From: Hetaerina americana
Lineage: Eukaryota > Arthropoda > Insecta > Odonata > Calopterygidae
Direction of reading: 5' to 3'
Assembly (NCBI GenBank): GCA_022747635.1
Contig: JAKTNV010000005.1
Coordinates: 46,338,013 to 46,402,012 of the forward strand
DNA length: 64,000 nt
Below, one piece after another: positions 9,560-21,784 of this stretch. The position numbers were made by a program, and so were the translations under genes. Below the pieces are notes generated by a model. The model saw only the letters and a program-made list of their open reading frames with translations, searched no databases and was not told the origin of the DNA. Within the stretch, counting starts at the first letter, position 1. Each line of letters begins with the position of its first letter.

Positions 9560-12500
9560 CGACCGATGATGAATGCTTAAATGGATAAATAGCACCAGAG
9601 AGTATAGTATATATGCTAAACGGCCAGGAAACGCTGGTGCCAAAGCGTAATTTTTATTTTTAATGCCATTACTGTCCGCACTCTTTTGATTCCTTTGGTT
9701 TTGTGACAGGAAGTTGCACGTAACTTCAACGTCTTAGCCGTGTCACCATGGCAGAACATTTTGATGCAAAGAAATGAAAAATGAGAAACTTAATTTATCA
9801 ATCGATTCAATTCATAATTTCCTAATGCAAAAATATATAAATAAGCACTTAGGATGGAGACCCACTAGTAAGAACTGGGGAAGAGGAAAAGTGAGAAGAA
9901 AATGAACGAGAAGATAGTAGTCTGAGCAGGGTGAGGGACACAAAAGGAGTGTGGCCACGCGATGGGAATACCGGGGAGGGGGAGTATCGGTGAAAAGATT
10001 CTTCCTCTCACTCGCACACTCATGTCAGTCGGGTAAAAATATTCTCTCAACCGCGAGGAGACCCTTTCCCTTCTCTTTCCTAGTAAAAATAAATCTGCGA
10101 ATCGCCAGAGCGACCTCTTTTGTTCGTTTTGTCCCGCGAAACAATAGCCTCATCAGCGTTGGAGTGAGTGACACGCGCTCCTTAAAATCCTTCTCAGGCA
10201 TAAGAAAAGCTAGACTACGAAGCCCATTCCGATCATTTGGCCATTGAAAGGGCCTCGACCCTCGTGTTTTCTTTTTCCCGAACTCCACACCCGAATAACT
10301 CATTTCTCCTGCGTTTCTATTCCATTCATTACAATTCTCTACGGTTTCAATAACTGTGTGCATAACCTGTTTTGATTCTTCACTGCGAAATCTAAATAAT
10401 GAACTGTTTAAACCCTTCTAACTGTGCTTCTCACTAATAATGACCACCGCGCGTTGTATTTATGATTAATTGCATTATTCTAGCATTAATTCTAAAAAAA
10501 CGTTTAATGCCATCGTCATCTACAGGTATAACTTTATTCTCATAGTTAGTAAACTGGCCGAAATGAAGGACTGCACCAACTTGAACACTATAAGCACTCA
10601 CTGATTCACTCAAATGATCATATTTGAAACCTAATAATATTCCCAATAAGAATAAATAAACAACTAATTCTCCTGTCCTTATGCCTGTATGCCCTGTTCT
10701 TCTTTCGATTTCAGGAAAGTAATCTCCTTCGATTTTGACCAAAATACACTAATTATAACAAACGTATTTTATGTCTTTATTTATGCTCATTTAATAGCAC
10801 GCAAAGATTTTATTGTACGTTAAGTACTTTATCCTAAAGTAACATGTATTATTTAGTCATTAAACAGTATCATAGGAACAAAACTCAGTTGTTGATAGTG
10901 ATTCGGTTCCAAATAGGAATCCTAAACCATCTCTAAACTACTCCATTTGCGTAACTTTTTTGGGTATCAGATTTATCCAGGCAGTACCTATAAGCGGCTA
11001 TGATTATTATTAAGCGGCGGTGATTACTACAATTGCATGTGTATGTGCACATTAATACCTTATTTATAATTCTTACTCGACATTTGATTTATTTAATTAA
11101 AGATAAATTGAATAATTTGCTGCTTGAGGCTTGAAGAAGACGTCCATTAAAGTACATATAGGAGTTGCATTACGGATTAGGTGCACAAGTGAAAACCATG
11201 AACCATTTCTGAGCCTTAAAATTAGCTGTGCAGATACTCTTAAGGTTTAAATGTATGCTCCAATCCATTCCATAATTACACTGCAATAATACAGGTAATA
11301 ATTAAAACGGGCCATATTTTGAAAAATTTTAAATTGAATTCAATCCACAGAATTTCCATTTCTTTGATAAAATATTTTGTTTAAAAAATATAAGTATTAA
11401 AATATGAAAACGACTTTTACCTATTTTAATACAATTACGAAAGAAAATTTCGATTACGCTTCAAAAGAAATCAGTACCGAACTGGAACAAAATGAACAAG
11501 TTTACCTCGCACAGTTAGTTCAAAGAAAAATTCTGTCACAAAAAAAAACTATAAACATTTTTTCCTCAAAAGCAAATCTTTGAGGACCCCAATTCCCCTC
11601 GGTTGATAACTTAGATAATATGGAAAAAGCAGAGGATGTCAAAACACCATGACAAAAATTCATTAACGGAGATGTCAACGCAACATATTTTTTTCGGAAA
11701 TTACAAACTCCTTAACCATGTATGCGAGCTGATAAGACGGTGAAGGTGACATTTCCGAGGATGAAAATATGAACTCCCCACCCCGTTTCTCACGGAGCTT
11801 GTCGACGCAAGTTTTTCGATTGCCGGTGAAAATCAGGATTGGTGTAATGTGAGGATGGGGATAAATAAAGGGGAAGAAAAAACTGTCGGTCGAGCACACG
11901 AACCCATTTCAGAGGTCCACAGTTACCACCGCGCCCATTCATTTCCATAGCCTTAACCGTTCGCCCAGCCTCTCCCTTCTGCCTAGTTTCCAGCGCCTCC
12001 ACTGTCAAAAAGTCTCTCATCCAGCAGAAAACTCCGTAAAACCCATCATGTACCCGGCCTACTCTCACCCTTCCTCTTTCTATTACGGCCGTTCCGCTCC
12101 TCCAGGAAGCCCACACACTTTTCCCCACAAAAAAAAATCCCACCAACTTGAAGAAGGGCAAAATGAAATGGAAGGGAAATTAAGCCTGGGAAGACAAGCG
12201 ACGGCAGAGAAAACGGTGATGGAAAAGGGGATTCAAGAAGAAGAGCAAGAAGTTCAGAGAAAAGGGGTGGGTTATGGTGCTCAAGCCAAGTAAGGAAATA
12301 CCCTAAATTTCATTCTAGGAACCGAAGACAACTGGAGCAGAATGATTCGGACCGGGGAAGTTAATTTGCAAATGAAAGAAACTTATAGCGATTAATTCAC
12401 GAAAAACATCATCAAATATGGGTTAGTAAGTAGTTGGTTTACCATGCATTTAAAGGGTGAATAGTATCTGCGAATTCAGTGGCCAGAGACCGATTAAAGA

Positions 12501-12615
12501 AACTACTGGGTAAATGTTATACAGAATAAAAAAGTAAATTCAGAACATACAATCATAGAAATGGGGAACGCATTGCTTTTGAAGACACTTTATTATACTT
12601 CTGATTAGAAGCGTA
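9560..12615. other. Long stretch without a supported feature
   Basis: AT-rich with slightly GC-richer patches at 9865-10360 and 11670-12290. A 102-codon minus frame at 10742-10434 has mixed composition but no motif I recognise. A frame of that size is expected by chance here. Confidence 0.45.
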
Positions 12616-12688
12616 AATTACAAGGTCTGTTCAAAAAGTATCACGACTTTGGTGTTTTTGCAAAAAGTATTTATTTATTCATGATTAT

Positions 12689-13000
12689 CTACTTTTTCCC
12701 ATTCAAAATAGTCCCCATTGGATTGTATACACTTGAGCTAACGTTTCTTCCAATCCTCGAAGCACTACAAAAAATCATTTTTGTGATCTTGTTCAGCTCC
12801 TCCTTCGATGCAGTATTTATCTCGTCAATCGTAGCGTAGCGTCGTCCTTTCATTGGCCTCTTCAGTTTCGGGAACAAGAAAAAGTCACTGGGAGCCAGAT
12901 CTGGGAAATACGATAGCTGCGGCATCATTAGAGTGTTGTTTTTGGCAAAAAATTCGCGCACAAGTAACGATGTGTGAGCAGGGGCTTTGTCATGGCGCAA
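12689..13000 (-). pseudogene. Mariner transposase C-terminal catalytic part
   Basis: The 103-codon frame holds the second catalytic Asp (RHDKAPAHTS) and the third (PDLAPSDFFLF), 34 residues apart. It continues through the KGRRYATIDEI and KEELNKI helices typical of the mariner C-terminus. The expected Ser-Pro before the third motif reads Phe-Pro. The first catalytic Asp lies upstream in a frameshifted stretch. The enzyme would have cut and re-inserted DNA at TA sites; this copy cannot. Confidence 0.88.
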
Positions 13001-13262
13001 AAAACAAATTTTGTTATTCCATTAATCCGGGCGTTTGTGGCGGATTGCTTCGCGCAAATTGCGCATAACTTTCAGGTAATATTCCTTATTTACCGTTCTA
13101 CCCTCAGGCAAGAACCACGCCCCTGCAATCGAAGAAAACTCTAAGCACAACTATCACATTCGACCGACGCCTTTTTCGGTCTTGGCTCGTGCTGCAGCTT
13201 ACATTGGGATGATTGAGCTTTAGTTTCTACGTCATAATCATAAAATCATGATTCGTCACCAG

Positions 13263-13547
13263 TTATGACCCCCTGGAGCAAATATGGTCCAACACCTCAT
13301 TAGCAATGTTAATTCGTTGCTGTCTTTGGTCGAAATTCAGCAATTTTGGTACGAATTTCGCGAAGACCCGCGTCATTCCCATATCATTGGTGAAAATCGA
13401 ATGGCACGAGCCAATCGATATGTTTAGGTCCTCAGTAACTTCTCTGACGGTGATTTGACGGTTGGTCAACACTATTTTCTTCACTTCATCAATGTTTTCG
13501 TCTGCTGTTGACGAGCTTGGGCGCCCGGCACGCTCTTCGTTCTTCAC
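13263..13547 (-). pseudogene. Mariner transposase N-terminal DNA-binding part
   Basis: The 94-codon frame begins at the AGRPSSS linker that separates the two helix-turn-helix motifs (RAGRPSSSTADENIDEVKK). The second motif follows (RQITVREVTEDLNISIGSCHSIF). The frame then runs into FAKFVPKLLNFDQRQQRINIA, the conserved K(W/F)VP.LL block before the first catalytic Asp, and then breaks. It belongs to the same broken element as the C-terminal piece downstream on the minus strand. Confidence 0.88.
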
Positions 13548-13704
13548 ATCTTCTCGGCCCTCTGAGAACGTTTTGTACCACCAATAAACGTTGCTTTAAT
13601 CCAAGGTAGGTTTTCCATATGCCACATTCAACATTCGGAATGAGTCCGCGCATTTATTTCTCGCATTCGTATCACTTATGTATCACTGAATGTTCAGATA
13701 CTAT

Positions 13705-14465
13705 ACGTGTTGGATGGATTTACAAACAAGCCTCGTTGAGTTTACATTTTGGTATCAAACTAAAAAATAAATAACAATTCCAGCAAATTCAATGATGTAT
13801 TTCATTCACCAATTGAAAGAAAACCCCATAAAGGAGTATTATAGCCGATAATAAAGTAGATTTGTCTTATGCGAATCTCCCCTCAATATGCGAAAGAATG
13901 AAACCGAGAAATAGTATCAAAATAAAACATGTATAACAAATTACTATGTAATGATAGCTGGTCATTGCTAACATGCCTAAATAATATGAGTCTAGCAAAT
14001 ATTTATACAAAAAGACTCACTTTTCAGCAGTACGTAAATGTTATATGATGACTAACTGACTACATGCCGTGAGAATCTTTTCAAATATTATTACTTTACC
14101 AGTAGACGTGCACAAATACGAGTTAATGGTGATTTATATCACATATTTCGCTTCTTACTAGTTAATCCTTTACATTTCTCGAATAAGGTTCGCAAAAATT
14201 TTTCATAAGGAAAATAAAAGTGAAGTATCTACCCAAAATGAGAATCGTAACATTCCATACCTAAAATCTCTAAGAAAAGTGATGCGTCAATATTTAATGA
14301 GTAAATCTAAAACCTTATTACATTCAATTTACCCTTAAAGTAAATAAATTCTCATGCACACGACGTAGCAAATGACGAATAAGTGATCAGATTAACTTAA
14401 AGAATTTTGAGAAAGCAGCAACAATAAAGATACGCGACTGATTTGAATACCGGTTTCGAAACATG
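13705..14465. other. AT-rich sequence, no feature seen
   Basis: Nothing recognisable. I searched it for the missing mariner TIR without success. Confidence 0.5.
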
Positions 14466-14469
14466 ACTC

Positions 14470-15215
14470 CCAAAAAGCGACCGGTGGACAACAAATAGAA
14501 AGGATATCCTTGCGCGGGCGTGTTTGTGCCTATATGTTGATAAGGGACTCTGCTCAGTGTGTGGGAGATGCCGAGAAAGCAGAGGGGTATGTGTGGATTT
14601 TGAAGGAGTCAGGCAGAGGGAGTGAGCGTTTCGAAGGTGGAAGGCGGTGACGGGGAAATGGGAGGGGAGAAAGGACTTAGTGGTGGTTGGATTGAAGGGA
14701 ATTGAAGGGGTCGAAGGGAGTACAGTTTTCGGAAGAGAGAAGGGAAACGGTGGGTATATGTTTATGAGTGGGGGAGTAACGACGCGGCGGACGGGGAGAC
14801 AGAGGGGAGGCATCGGAGGAAGAGCGGACGAGACGGGACGGAGGAGTTGGCGGGTTTCGGAGGAGGGGGGGGGTGGCGGCGTGGCGGATGGGAGCGGAGG
14901 GAACCTCTGTCGGAAGGTCCCTTTTGAAGGGTACCGAAAGAGGAGAGGGCCGCAGGCTAATGAACGTTTGATGATATTCCAACTCGATTTACATATTTAT
15001 TACTCGTACACATATATCGTGCGGGGAATGAGGTGGTGCTCGTGGTGGTGTTGGAAAAGAGAGGATGAGGGTGGATGGACTGGGTGCTGCGGCGAGGGGA
15101 GGAGGGGGTACGAGGAGGAGGGTAGAAGGGTGAGCTTCGTGCAGATGACATTGTACGTGTCGGTTGCTGAGGGATTCCAGAGTTCCGTAAAGCGAGAGAG
15201 ACCCGAGGAGTGAAT
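14470..15215. other. Purine-rich, G-rich block
   Basis: The plus strand is dominated by G and A, with a poly-G run near 14865-14875. The 188-codon plus frame and the overlapping 101- and 138-codon minus frames have the Gly/Arg/Glu and Pro/Ser composition expected from base skew. I do not treat them as genes. Confidence 0.6.
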
Positions 15216-15219
15216 CGTA

Positions 15220-16135
15220 GATAGAGAAAAATGAAAGGAATGAAAAAATAAATTTCCTGCAGAAGTTGCTGAAAAATTAAAATGCGCTACAGGAGACGGG
15301 TATGTTTCTTCTTCTCTTATCTTTACGTCGTTCTACATGAATACCAAGTCGGGAATTACAAAGGTGCTTCCATTTGAATGCCACTGTTACCTGCAGTTCA
15401 TAGATATATCAATCATTTAATAACACGAGAAAGACAGGCAGTCAAAACGTTTACAGCATATTTCGATGATGAGAATGTAATAATGGTATATTAAATTATA
15501 AAAAAGCATCTATTTCGTCTTATTGCTTCAGAATATACTGTAAAACTTTATTTTGTCGAAAAAATGTCCATAGTTCTATGATCTATTCATATTTAAGCAC
15601 TTTTTTTAGTGGGCTGGAGGTCTAGAGCAACATTTTGTATGCATTCACAAAACATTTTTTTCAATGGCCTTAAAACAGTCTTACACTAGAATAAAAATAC
15701 TGCATATTATAGACCACAACAAAAAAGTATAACTTGCCTTTTCACTATCAATGGAGGCATCAAATTCCTTTAAATGATCCAGAGAGAGAGAGATACCTTT
15801 GTCTTCTTTCTTATTGACATCAAGATCCTCCCGGCATCAGGCCGTCTCTGCAGTGAACTAAAATAAGAAAAAGTGGATTAAATTGTAAATTCAGAAAATT
15901 AGCCATTATCAAACTAAATAATTAATTAATAATTATATTGGTAACAAAAACAGTAAAGGTTATTTTTGACATATTTTAGGATGAAAATATACAAGCATAT
16001 CCCAAATAACGCTGAACTAATGTACCCTCAAGCCTAATCATCACATGTATGTCAACGCGTTAGATAATATAGTTTACCCAAATATTTTCCAAACAAAATC
16101 ATAGGTACAATGGTTTTGGTATGGATTTTGACTTC
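15220..16135. other. AT-rich sequence, no feature seen
   Basis: Only a short (GA)n at 15780-15793 stands out. Confidence 0.5.
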
Positions 16136-16140
16136 GATAT

Positions 16141-16565
16141 TGCTGAGGGAAGAGGATAAGCGTCTACTAAAGAATTTCAAGATGTGGTAGTGAGTTAGAA
16201 AGGGAAAATAAAACTGACTGAGAAGGAAAGGAACTGAGAAACCTTAGTCACGGCATGGTAAAATGAAAACCTACGAAGAGATATATGAAAAAGGTTATTT
16301 AAAGTGGTTGTAGGGGATATTGGTGAGGCCGTAGTTAGATGAGTGCTGAGATGGAGGCGAGAGAAAGTGAGGGGGATAGTGCAAAAGATGAGGCGCTACG
16401 GGCAGCAGGAAAAGAGCGGAAAAATCGAGGTCAAAACAATAGCTTATTGTCGTAGAGGGTTTTTGAGTATTTAAAGTTTTAATATTAGATGTGGCTAAGA
16501 TCTTCAGCAGTCAACGGTCCCAGAATTCATTTCAAAAAACCACCCTGACCGATAGACTACTACTA
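16141..16565 (+). mobile_element. Decayed LINE 3' end
   Basis: The plus strand starts with a frame reading EEDKRLLKNFKMW, matching the EDRRRLEAFEMW block of the LINE at 59832. It then degenerates with many stops. The 3' end near 16538-16563, aaccaccctgaccgataga followed by ctac, is recognisably the family tail. The length from block to tail (about 420 bp) is close to the intact copies. The coding part is too eroded to translate continuously. Confidence 0.6.
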
Positions 16566-16569
16566 ATTA

Positions 16570-17785
16570 AATGCGAAGATATTAATTCGATGCCCAATTT
16601 CAAAATATAATTCTATCATATCTCGTCGCATATTCACACTCTATGAACACAGGCATGGGATGAAAAAACATTTTGCTAGAATTGATTAATAAAATTAAAT
16701 TTTAAAATATGAAAAAATAATCCTGGAAGATAAATGAAGAGAACGAACTTTAAATATGCCTAGAAGCGTTGGTTACCACAAAGACTGACTAACTTAAGAA
16801 AACCGTATTTTAGGAAAACCACAGAAATGAATAGGGATCAGAAATCTCCGCACACTATACAAGCCTCATACTTGCGAATTCTCATTCCTACTAATGAGAA
16901 ACTAATTCGAAAATCGTGTGCATTTGCCATATTTGCCTTGTGTTATTTCAAACCTTAATGGTGTTTTCAGTTGCGCGCGGCGATGTTCCTCTCGAATAAA
17001 CACGTTTTAACAGCGGATGAATTATTTTATTGGCGTATTTGGAGGCAAGTAAACATCATTATTCCGAGGCAAACTTGCAAAAAATGTCTTCATTACCATT
17101 GAACTCAGAATGAATATTAATGAATACTGTAGGTATGTATGTATGTACACCGTTTTGATAAACGGGAAACTTGAATGATATAAATAATTTAAAGAGTTCG
17201 AAAAGAATAGCGTTTACGATTTCAAAACATCAGGGCAACAAAATTTGCATTCATTCGATTACAACCTTGAAGAGACTTGGAAAGAAGTTCCAAAGGAATA
17301 AAAAATTTGGCATTTTAATCAACAGCAACTCAAAACTAATAAATTATTCGGGAGCATTTTACGCTCACCAACTCCGAATTGTACGTTTCTGCAAGTTGTG
17401 GCTCCGAGGAGTGATTCAAATTAAGAAAATATTCTCTTTCGTATTTTCACAGTACTGCTCACGACATCCCCTCTACTTTTAGTTCATGTAGAGATCCCTT
17501 CTTCTACATTTAGACCGTGCTATAAAATTCAGTGAATAGTAATACAAAGGCAAAACAACAGCAAGCAAAGAAAGAACCATTGACAACGATCGAACTGGAT
17601 TCACAAAATGTTCTCCCGTAGACAGGTCTAATATCCACTCGAACACAAACGACAGAACATATTCGTTTCATATTTTCTTCAGAATCCAATAAAAAATATA
17701 CGAAGAGAGACCGGACTTATTTCGCGATTTGATGACGGAAAATCTATTTACCTTTTTGAAAAAGGAATAAACGATGAAAAAAACT
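16570..17785. other. AT-rich sequence, no feature seen
   Basis: A 103-codon plus frame at 17171-17482 is Lys/Ile/Asn-rich and unrecognised. I give it no weight. Confidence 0.45.
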
Positions 17786-17789
17786 ACTC

Positions 17790-18440
17790 CATGGGGGGGG
17801 GGTTATTTATTCCGGGAGTAAAAAAGGATATAAAAGTCAAAGAAATCGTGGGGTACCCCTTCTCGTGCGCTGAAAAGTCGACGTTCCCCTCTCTCGGGGA
17901 GAGAGAGAGAGGAGACGCCCCTGAACAGAATGGGAGAAAGGGGGGGGGGATCTTGTAGAAAAGTTCCCCCCCGGTTCTCGTGCTCTTGGGAATTCGGACG
18001 TTGGAACTTTCGGGAATCGGCAGTTGTGGGAGAGGGGAGAAGGACGCGCGAGGGGAGCCGATGGTATGGCGAGTGGGAGTTGGAGATAGCGAAGGGTGGA
18101 CGAGGTGGGAGGAGGAGCGCAGATAGGGAGAATTTACGGGAGAGGGGTGCGGAGGAAAGGAGAGAAATCAGGAAATAGTGAGGGGGGGATTGAAACAAAC
18201 TTGAGGTGGAAAAAGAATCTCCGAATAAAAATCCGTTTCCTTTTGCAAAGCAGCTGCCACTTCCCACGCCTGCATTAAGGTTTCCGCTTTAAATTTCCGC
18301 TGGTCCACTGCTCTCCAGGAAACACTCCACGGCGCACCCTCGGAACCTCGTGCTCCAATCGACCCTTTTACATATTCTCCGTTTCCACTTTCCCTTACAT
18401 CCATCCCTCTTCTCTTTCTCTTTTCTTCGTTTCACTAAGC
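17790..18440. other. Purine-rich block with poly-G runs, then pyrimidine-rich
   Basis: There are uninterrupted poly-G runs at about 17793-17802 and 17940-17949, and a (GA)n at 17898-17912. The plus strand is purine-rich to about 18190 and pyrimidine-rich from about 18250 to 18440, so polarity switches inside the block. Confidence 0.65.
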
Positions 18441-18444
18441 AGTT

Positions 18445-19225
18445 GTGGGGTGCACCAACATCAAAACAACACGACAATTATTTGAATTAGCATTGCCATA
18501 CAAATAGGGTAAATACAATTATATTTTAGTAATAGACCCTGAGACTTACTCCTAGTATAAAAAATAAATCTGTTGGTATTCATATTTCATTGCATTTTTA
18601 AAGAAGCGCACCCCTACACTTTGTACCATTAACGATACCTAGATTTGTACCATTAACGCATTAACATTTCTAGATTTGGATCTGGAAACGCCGAATCTTG
18701 GCAAGTTATGGGTGCGTCCGCGTCTCTATCAGCCCAAACGGTTTACTTTAACAATTAAAAGGAGCCTTTAAATGATGTGAATGATAACATTTTCACAGTC
18801 CGGTTATTTAATATTCAACATCATATGCACTTGAAATCTCTATAGGTTTATAAATTGAAATTGGGTGTAATTGAAAAAGAAAATAGGCATGTGGTGGCAC
18901 GTTGTTTTAACGTATCAAACTATATATTATATCATAAATTATATCATCATTGAGAAATGATAGAATTGAATTTTTTGATTCGTTTACATTAGATTCAAAT
19001 TCACACAACTTTTCGTTCTTTGCAAGGAATGCCTATTCTTCACATGAACATCGTCATCTCCGTTGCAACGAGAACGAAGGCATTTGGATCGTTTCCGCAT
19101 CCTTTAACAGCACCCAGCACGGGTTTCACCGCTGTCCGTAAAAAATAGCGTTTTACCAAAAGTTTAACAGCCGCATTTTTGCGCACTCTATACTCTCGAA
19201 ATGGAAACACCATCACCGCCGTACT
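18445..19225. other. AT-rich sequence, no feature seen
   Basis: A short near-duplication occurs at 18624-18667 (ttgtaccattaacg twice). Nothing else. Confidence 0.5.
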
Positions 19226-19229
19226 GAGG

Positions 19230-19485
19230 CGCCATCTACTGACTCACCCGTCCACCCACCTGCCGACGAATCGAAAAGAAGATGGAGGAAGGGAACCCTG
19301 CCGCAGAGCCCCTGAGGGAGAAGTATCAAATCCCCAGCGTGCCTCTTCCTCATCTCTCTCTCTCTCACTCATTCCCTTCCCATCCCGCCCTCCTCCCGTA
19401 TCACACCTCTGAGAGAGATTGGAAAGGGGATGCTGCACTTCCTTCCCTTTCTCTTTCAAGTGAGAAGGGATCCACCGGCTTGGCA
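19230..19485. other. Pyrimidine-rich block with (CT)n
   Basis: GC-richer segment with ctctctctctct at 19352-19367. Same general character as the purine blocks but inverted on the plus strand. Confidence 0.55.
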
Positions 19486-19489
19486 AGAA

Positions 19490-21170
19490 CATTGTCTAAG
19501 TATAACGACACCGTGTTAATATCGTTGAGCAAATGCCCATCCCGTGAAAAGATCTTCCCCATTTTCACATCAAAAAACGTAATATTTAATAATTCATGAT
19601 ATTTCGCGTAAAATGAAGCCTGCGACTATTCGCAAGGACACTAGTAGGGTAATGTTTCCAAAACTTATCATCAGGAAACACTCATGTTTATGTTTCTAAA
19701 GTGATATAGAAAATAAATTAACCTACATGAAAGTTAATTCATATACTTCGTCACAGATATCTTTGCACTCAGCGAGGGAAAAAAAGACTATATCATATTT
19801 TCCTACTTCAGGAACATGCATCATGTTAAAATATCTACTATGCTAAAAAATATACTGAGGTTTCTCATTTTCTTTTAAGTTAATGCAGGAATGCCTCATC
19901 ATAAAAATTAGCACGGACTATGGTATTATAATATGATACTTCAACTTCTTCTTTTTACATGCTGTAAAAATTGTGCAATTCAAAATAAACGGCTGAAAGA
20001 GACACCCAAAAACAAAAGCTGCTCTATTTGATGCATTAGGAACAGATTAATAGGAATGTTCTTGCATAAAGCCTCTAGGCGAGAGGCACAGGGCAGAGAA
20101 ATCCTACATAGGCATCGGCCTACTCCTAAAGCCTAGTCTATTGTTTATTGACCCACACGAAAGCTAATGCTCCTTTGCCCTGGGTGATCTCTATATGACC
20201 CCCATTGTAAGCTCTGGCACAACACATAAACCCTGGCACAATATAGAATGCAGGTACTAGGTAGAGGAATTCAATTTGCCAATTAGGTGAAACGCAAAGC
20301 CGATCACTATCATGATTTCTCCCTATGGCCTTTTGGTTTACCAACATGCCGACTATTAAGAAACTAACTAATTCAACAGCTTTTTATTAATCAGGATATA
20401 ATAATTAGATAACACAGATAAAGTCATAACATTTTTAAACTAAATTACGCTGTTTGGTATTTACCATATACGCTCAAATATATTGCAAGCATTCAATGTT
20501 AATTAAACTTATCATTGATGAGAATGTTAGCATCATATGAATGCCTAGTGAAGCTTCCGGGTAGAAAATGCAACAATGACTCAGGCGCGTAAAATGAATG
20601 GCGAGGGACGACATAAAAGATGCGATTAAAAAAATGTAGCAAGTAGTCTGAGTTTTTGAGGTAAAACGCTATATAATTGAGACTGTTATGATATTTTAGC
20701 ACAAAAACATTCATTTCCGAAAGAAATAAAAATTTACAGCATTTGAGGTCTCAAAACCGGAATATTCCAATTATTAGCGCAAACAGCAGAACAATTTAGG
20801 ACTGTTTATTGTTTCTCAAACGCTGGAGGGTACCTATATGCATACTTATTTTACAGAGACAGATAATTTAGTTGAAAAGTATAATGTTTTACATTGCCAA
20901 CATGGAATGCCTAAGTTATTATTTGCACTAAGTAAAATATCCATGCTTGAAACATCTGGGTTTTTAAAAAGCATTTCCGTCTAAATTCAACCCATATTTT
21001 CTTAACATTATAAGCTTCAGTGCTCTGTGGGTAGGGTTTACCACTACCCGTCATTGGAAAAAGCTAGTGTGGATGACTCTTGCATCAATACGCGGCATAT
21101 GAGCATGCGTCGAACCTCGTCCCATAAGGTTCAACTTTTTAGGCCCACCCTAGCCCACTCCCTGCCTCTC
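19490..21170. other. AT-rich sequence, no feature seen
   Basis: A ctgatga/gaaa combination on the minus strand near 19660-19680 was considered as a ribozyme and rejected. Confidence 0.5.
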
Positions 21171-21174
21171 GAAG

Positions 21175-21780
21175 CAATAGGACAGACGGAGGTCGGATAA
21201 GCCGTTGTGGATGAAAGCGGAGGGTGGGAAGGAAAAGAAAGGAAGGGGACTAGGAGCGTAGGATGAGGGATTGGTTGAGAGAGGGGGGGACGGCGAGGTG
21301 GATTAGGGGAGGCAGGTGTCGGGGGAGGGAAGGATGCGAAGAGGGAAGGAGAAAGGATGTTGAGGAAGGGAAAGGACTAATTGAAGATAGGCCTGGAGCC
21401 ACAATCAAGGCAGTCGGTCGGAACAGCATGGGAAGTTGTCGGGAGGGAGGGGACGAAAGAGTGGTTTGGGGAGGCGGTGAACCTTTTGGGGCGAGTAGTG
21501 TTCTAAGAGCCGGGGTAGTAAAGGCGAAGAAGAAAATTGGAGAGAGGGCGGAAGGTCAGAAGAATTAAGATACAGGGAGGAAATAGCAAGGGAAAGGCAA
21601 AGTAAAAAAGTGTGCGGGAGGAAAAGGATACAATCGCAAGAAGCGAAGAAACTACAAGAAGCAGAAAGATTGGATCAATGCAATAAGCAGGGAAGGCCTC
21701 CAATGACCAATCACCGAAGCATGAGAAAAGAGGGCTTAAACTGAAGCAAAGAGCTTGGAAATAATATGTGACCAAATTTA
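21175..21780. other. Purine-rich block
   Basis: The plus strand is dominated by G and A from about 21175 to 21560 and by A with G to about 21740. Its frames are compositional. Confidence 0.6.
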
Positions 21781-21784
21781 ATAC

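Larger units (their letters stand above)
12621..13700 (-). mobile_element. Mariner-type transposon (D34D), one end missing
   Basis: Transposase fragments lie in order on the minus strand. The N-terminal helix-turn-helix region is at about 13690-13560 (LNVAYGKPTLD, YWWYKTFSEGREDV), with the next DNA-binding helix at 13547-13263. The catalytic C-terminal part is at 13000-12689 (HDKAPAHTSLLVREFF ... FPDLAPSDFFLFPKLK). The spacing between the second and third catalytic Asp is 34 residues, which defines mariner. The right-hand TIR (the 3' end of the gene) starts at 12621, after a TA, with caaggtctgttcaaaaagta. No matching inverted copy occurs near 13700-13800, so the 5' end is lost. Frameshifts and a premature stop make it inactive. 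Confidence 0.9.

Noticed and set aside
10434..10742. 102-codon minus frame of normal composition
   Set aside because: No motif recognised, no coding neighbours, and such a length is expected by chance in this amount of AT-rich DNA.
14647..15213. 188-codon plus-strand open frame
   Set aside because: Lies in a purine-rich block; Gly/Arg/Glu/Trp-rich composition follows from base skew, with mirrored frames on the other strand.
19655..19685. ctgatga ... gaaa on the minus strand, hammerhead-like
   Set aside because: The spacer between the two core blocks does not form a helix and there is no helix III with a cleavage triplet.
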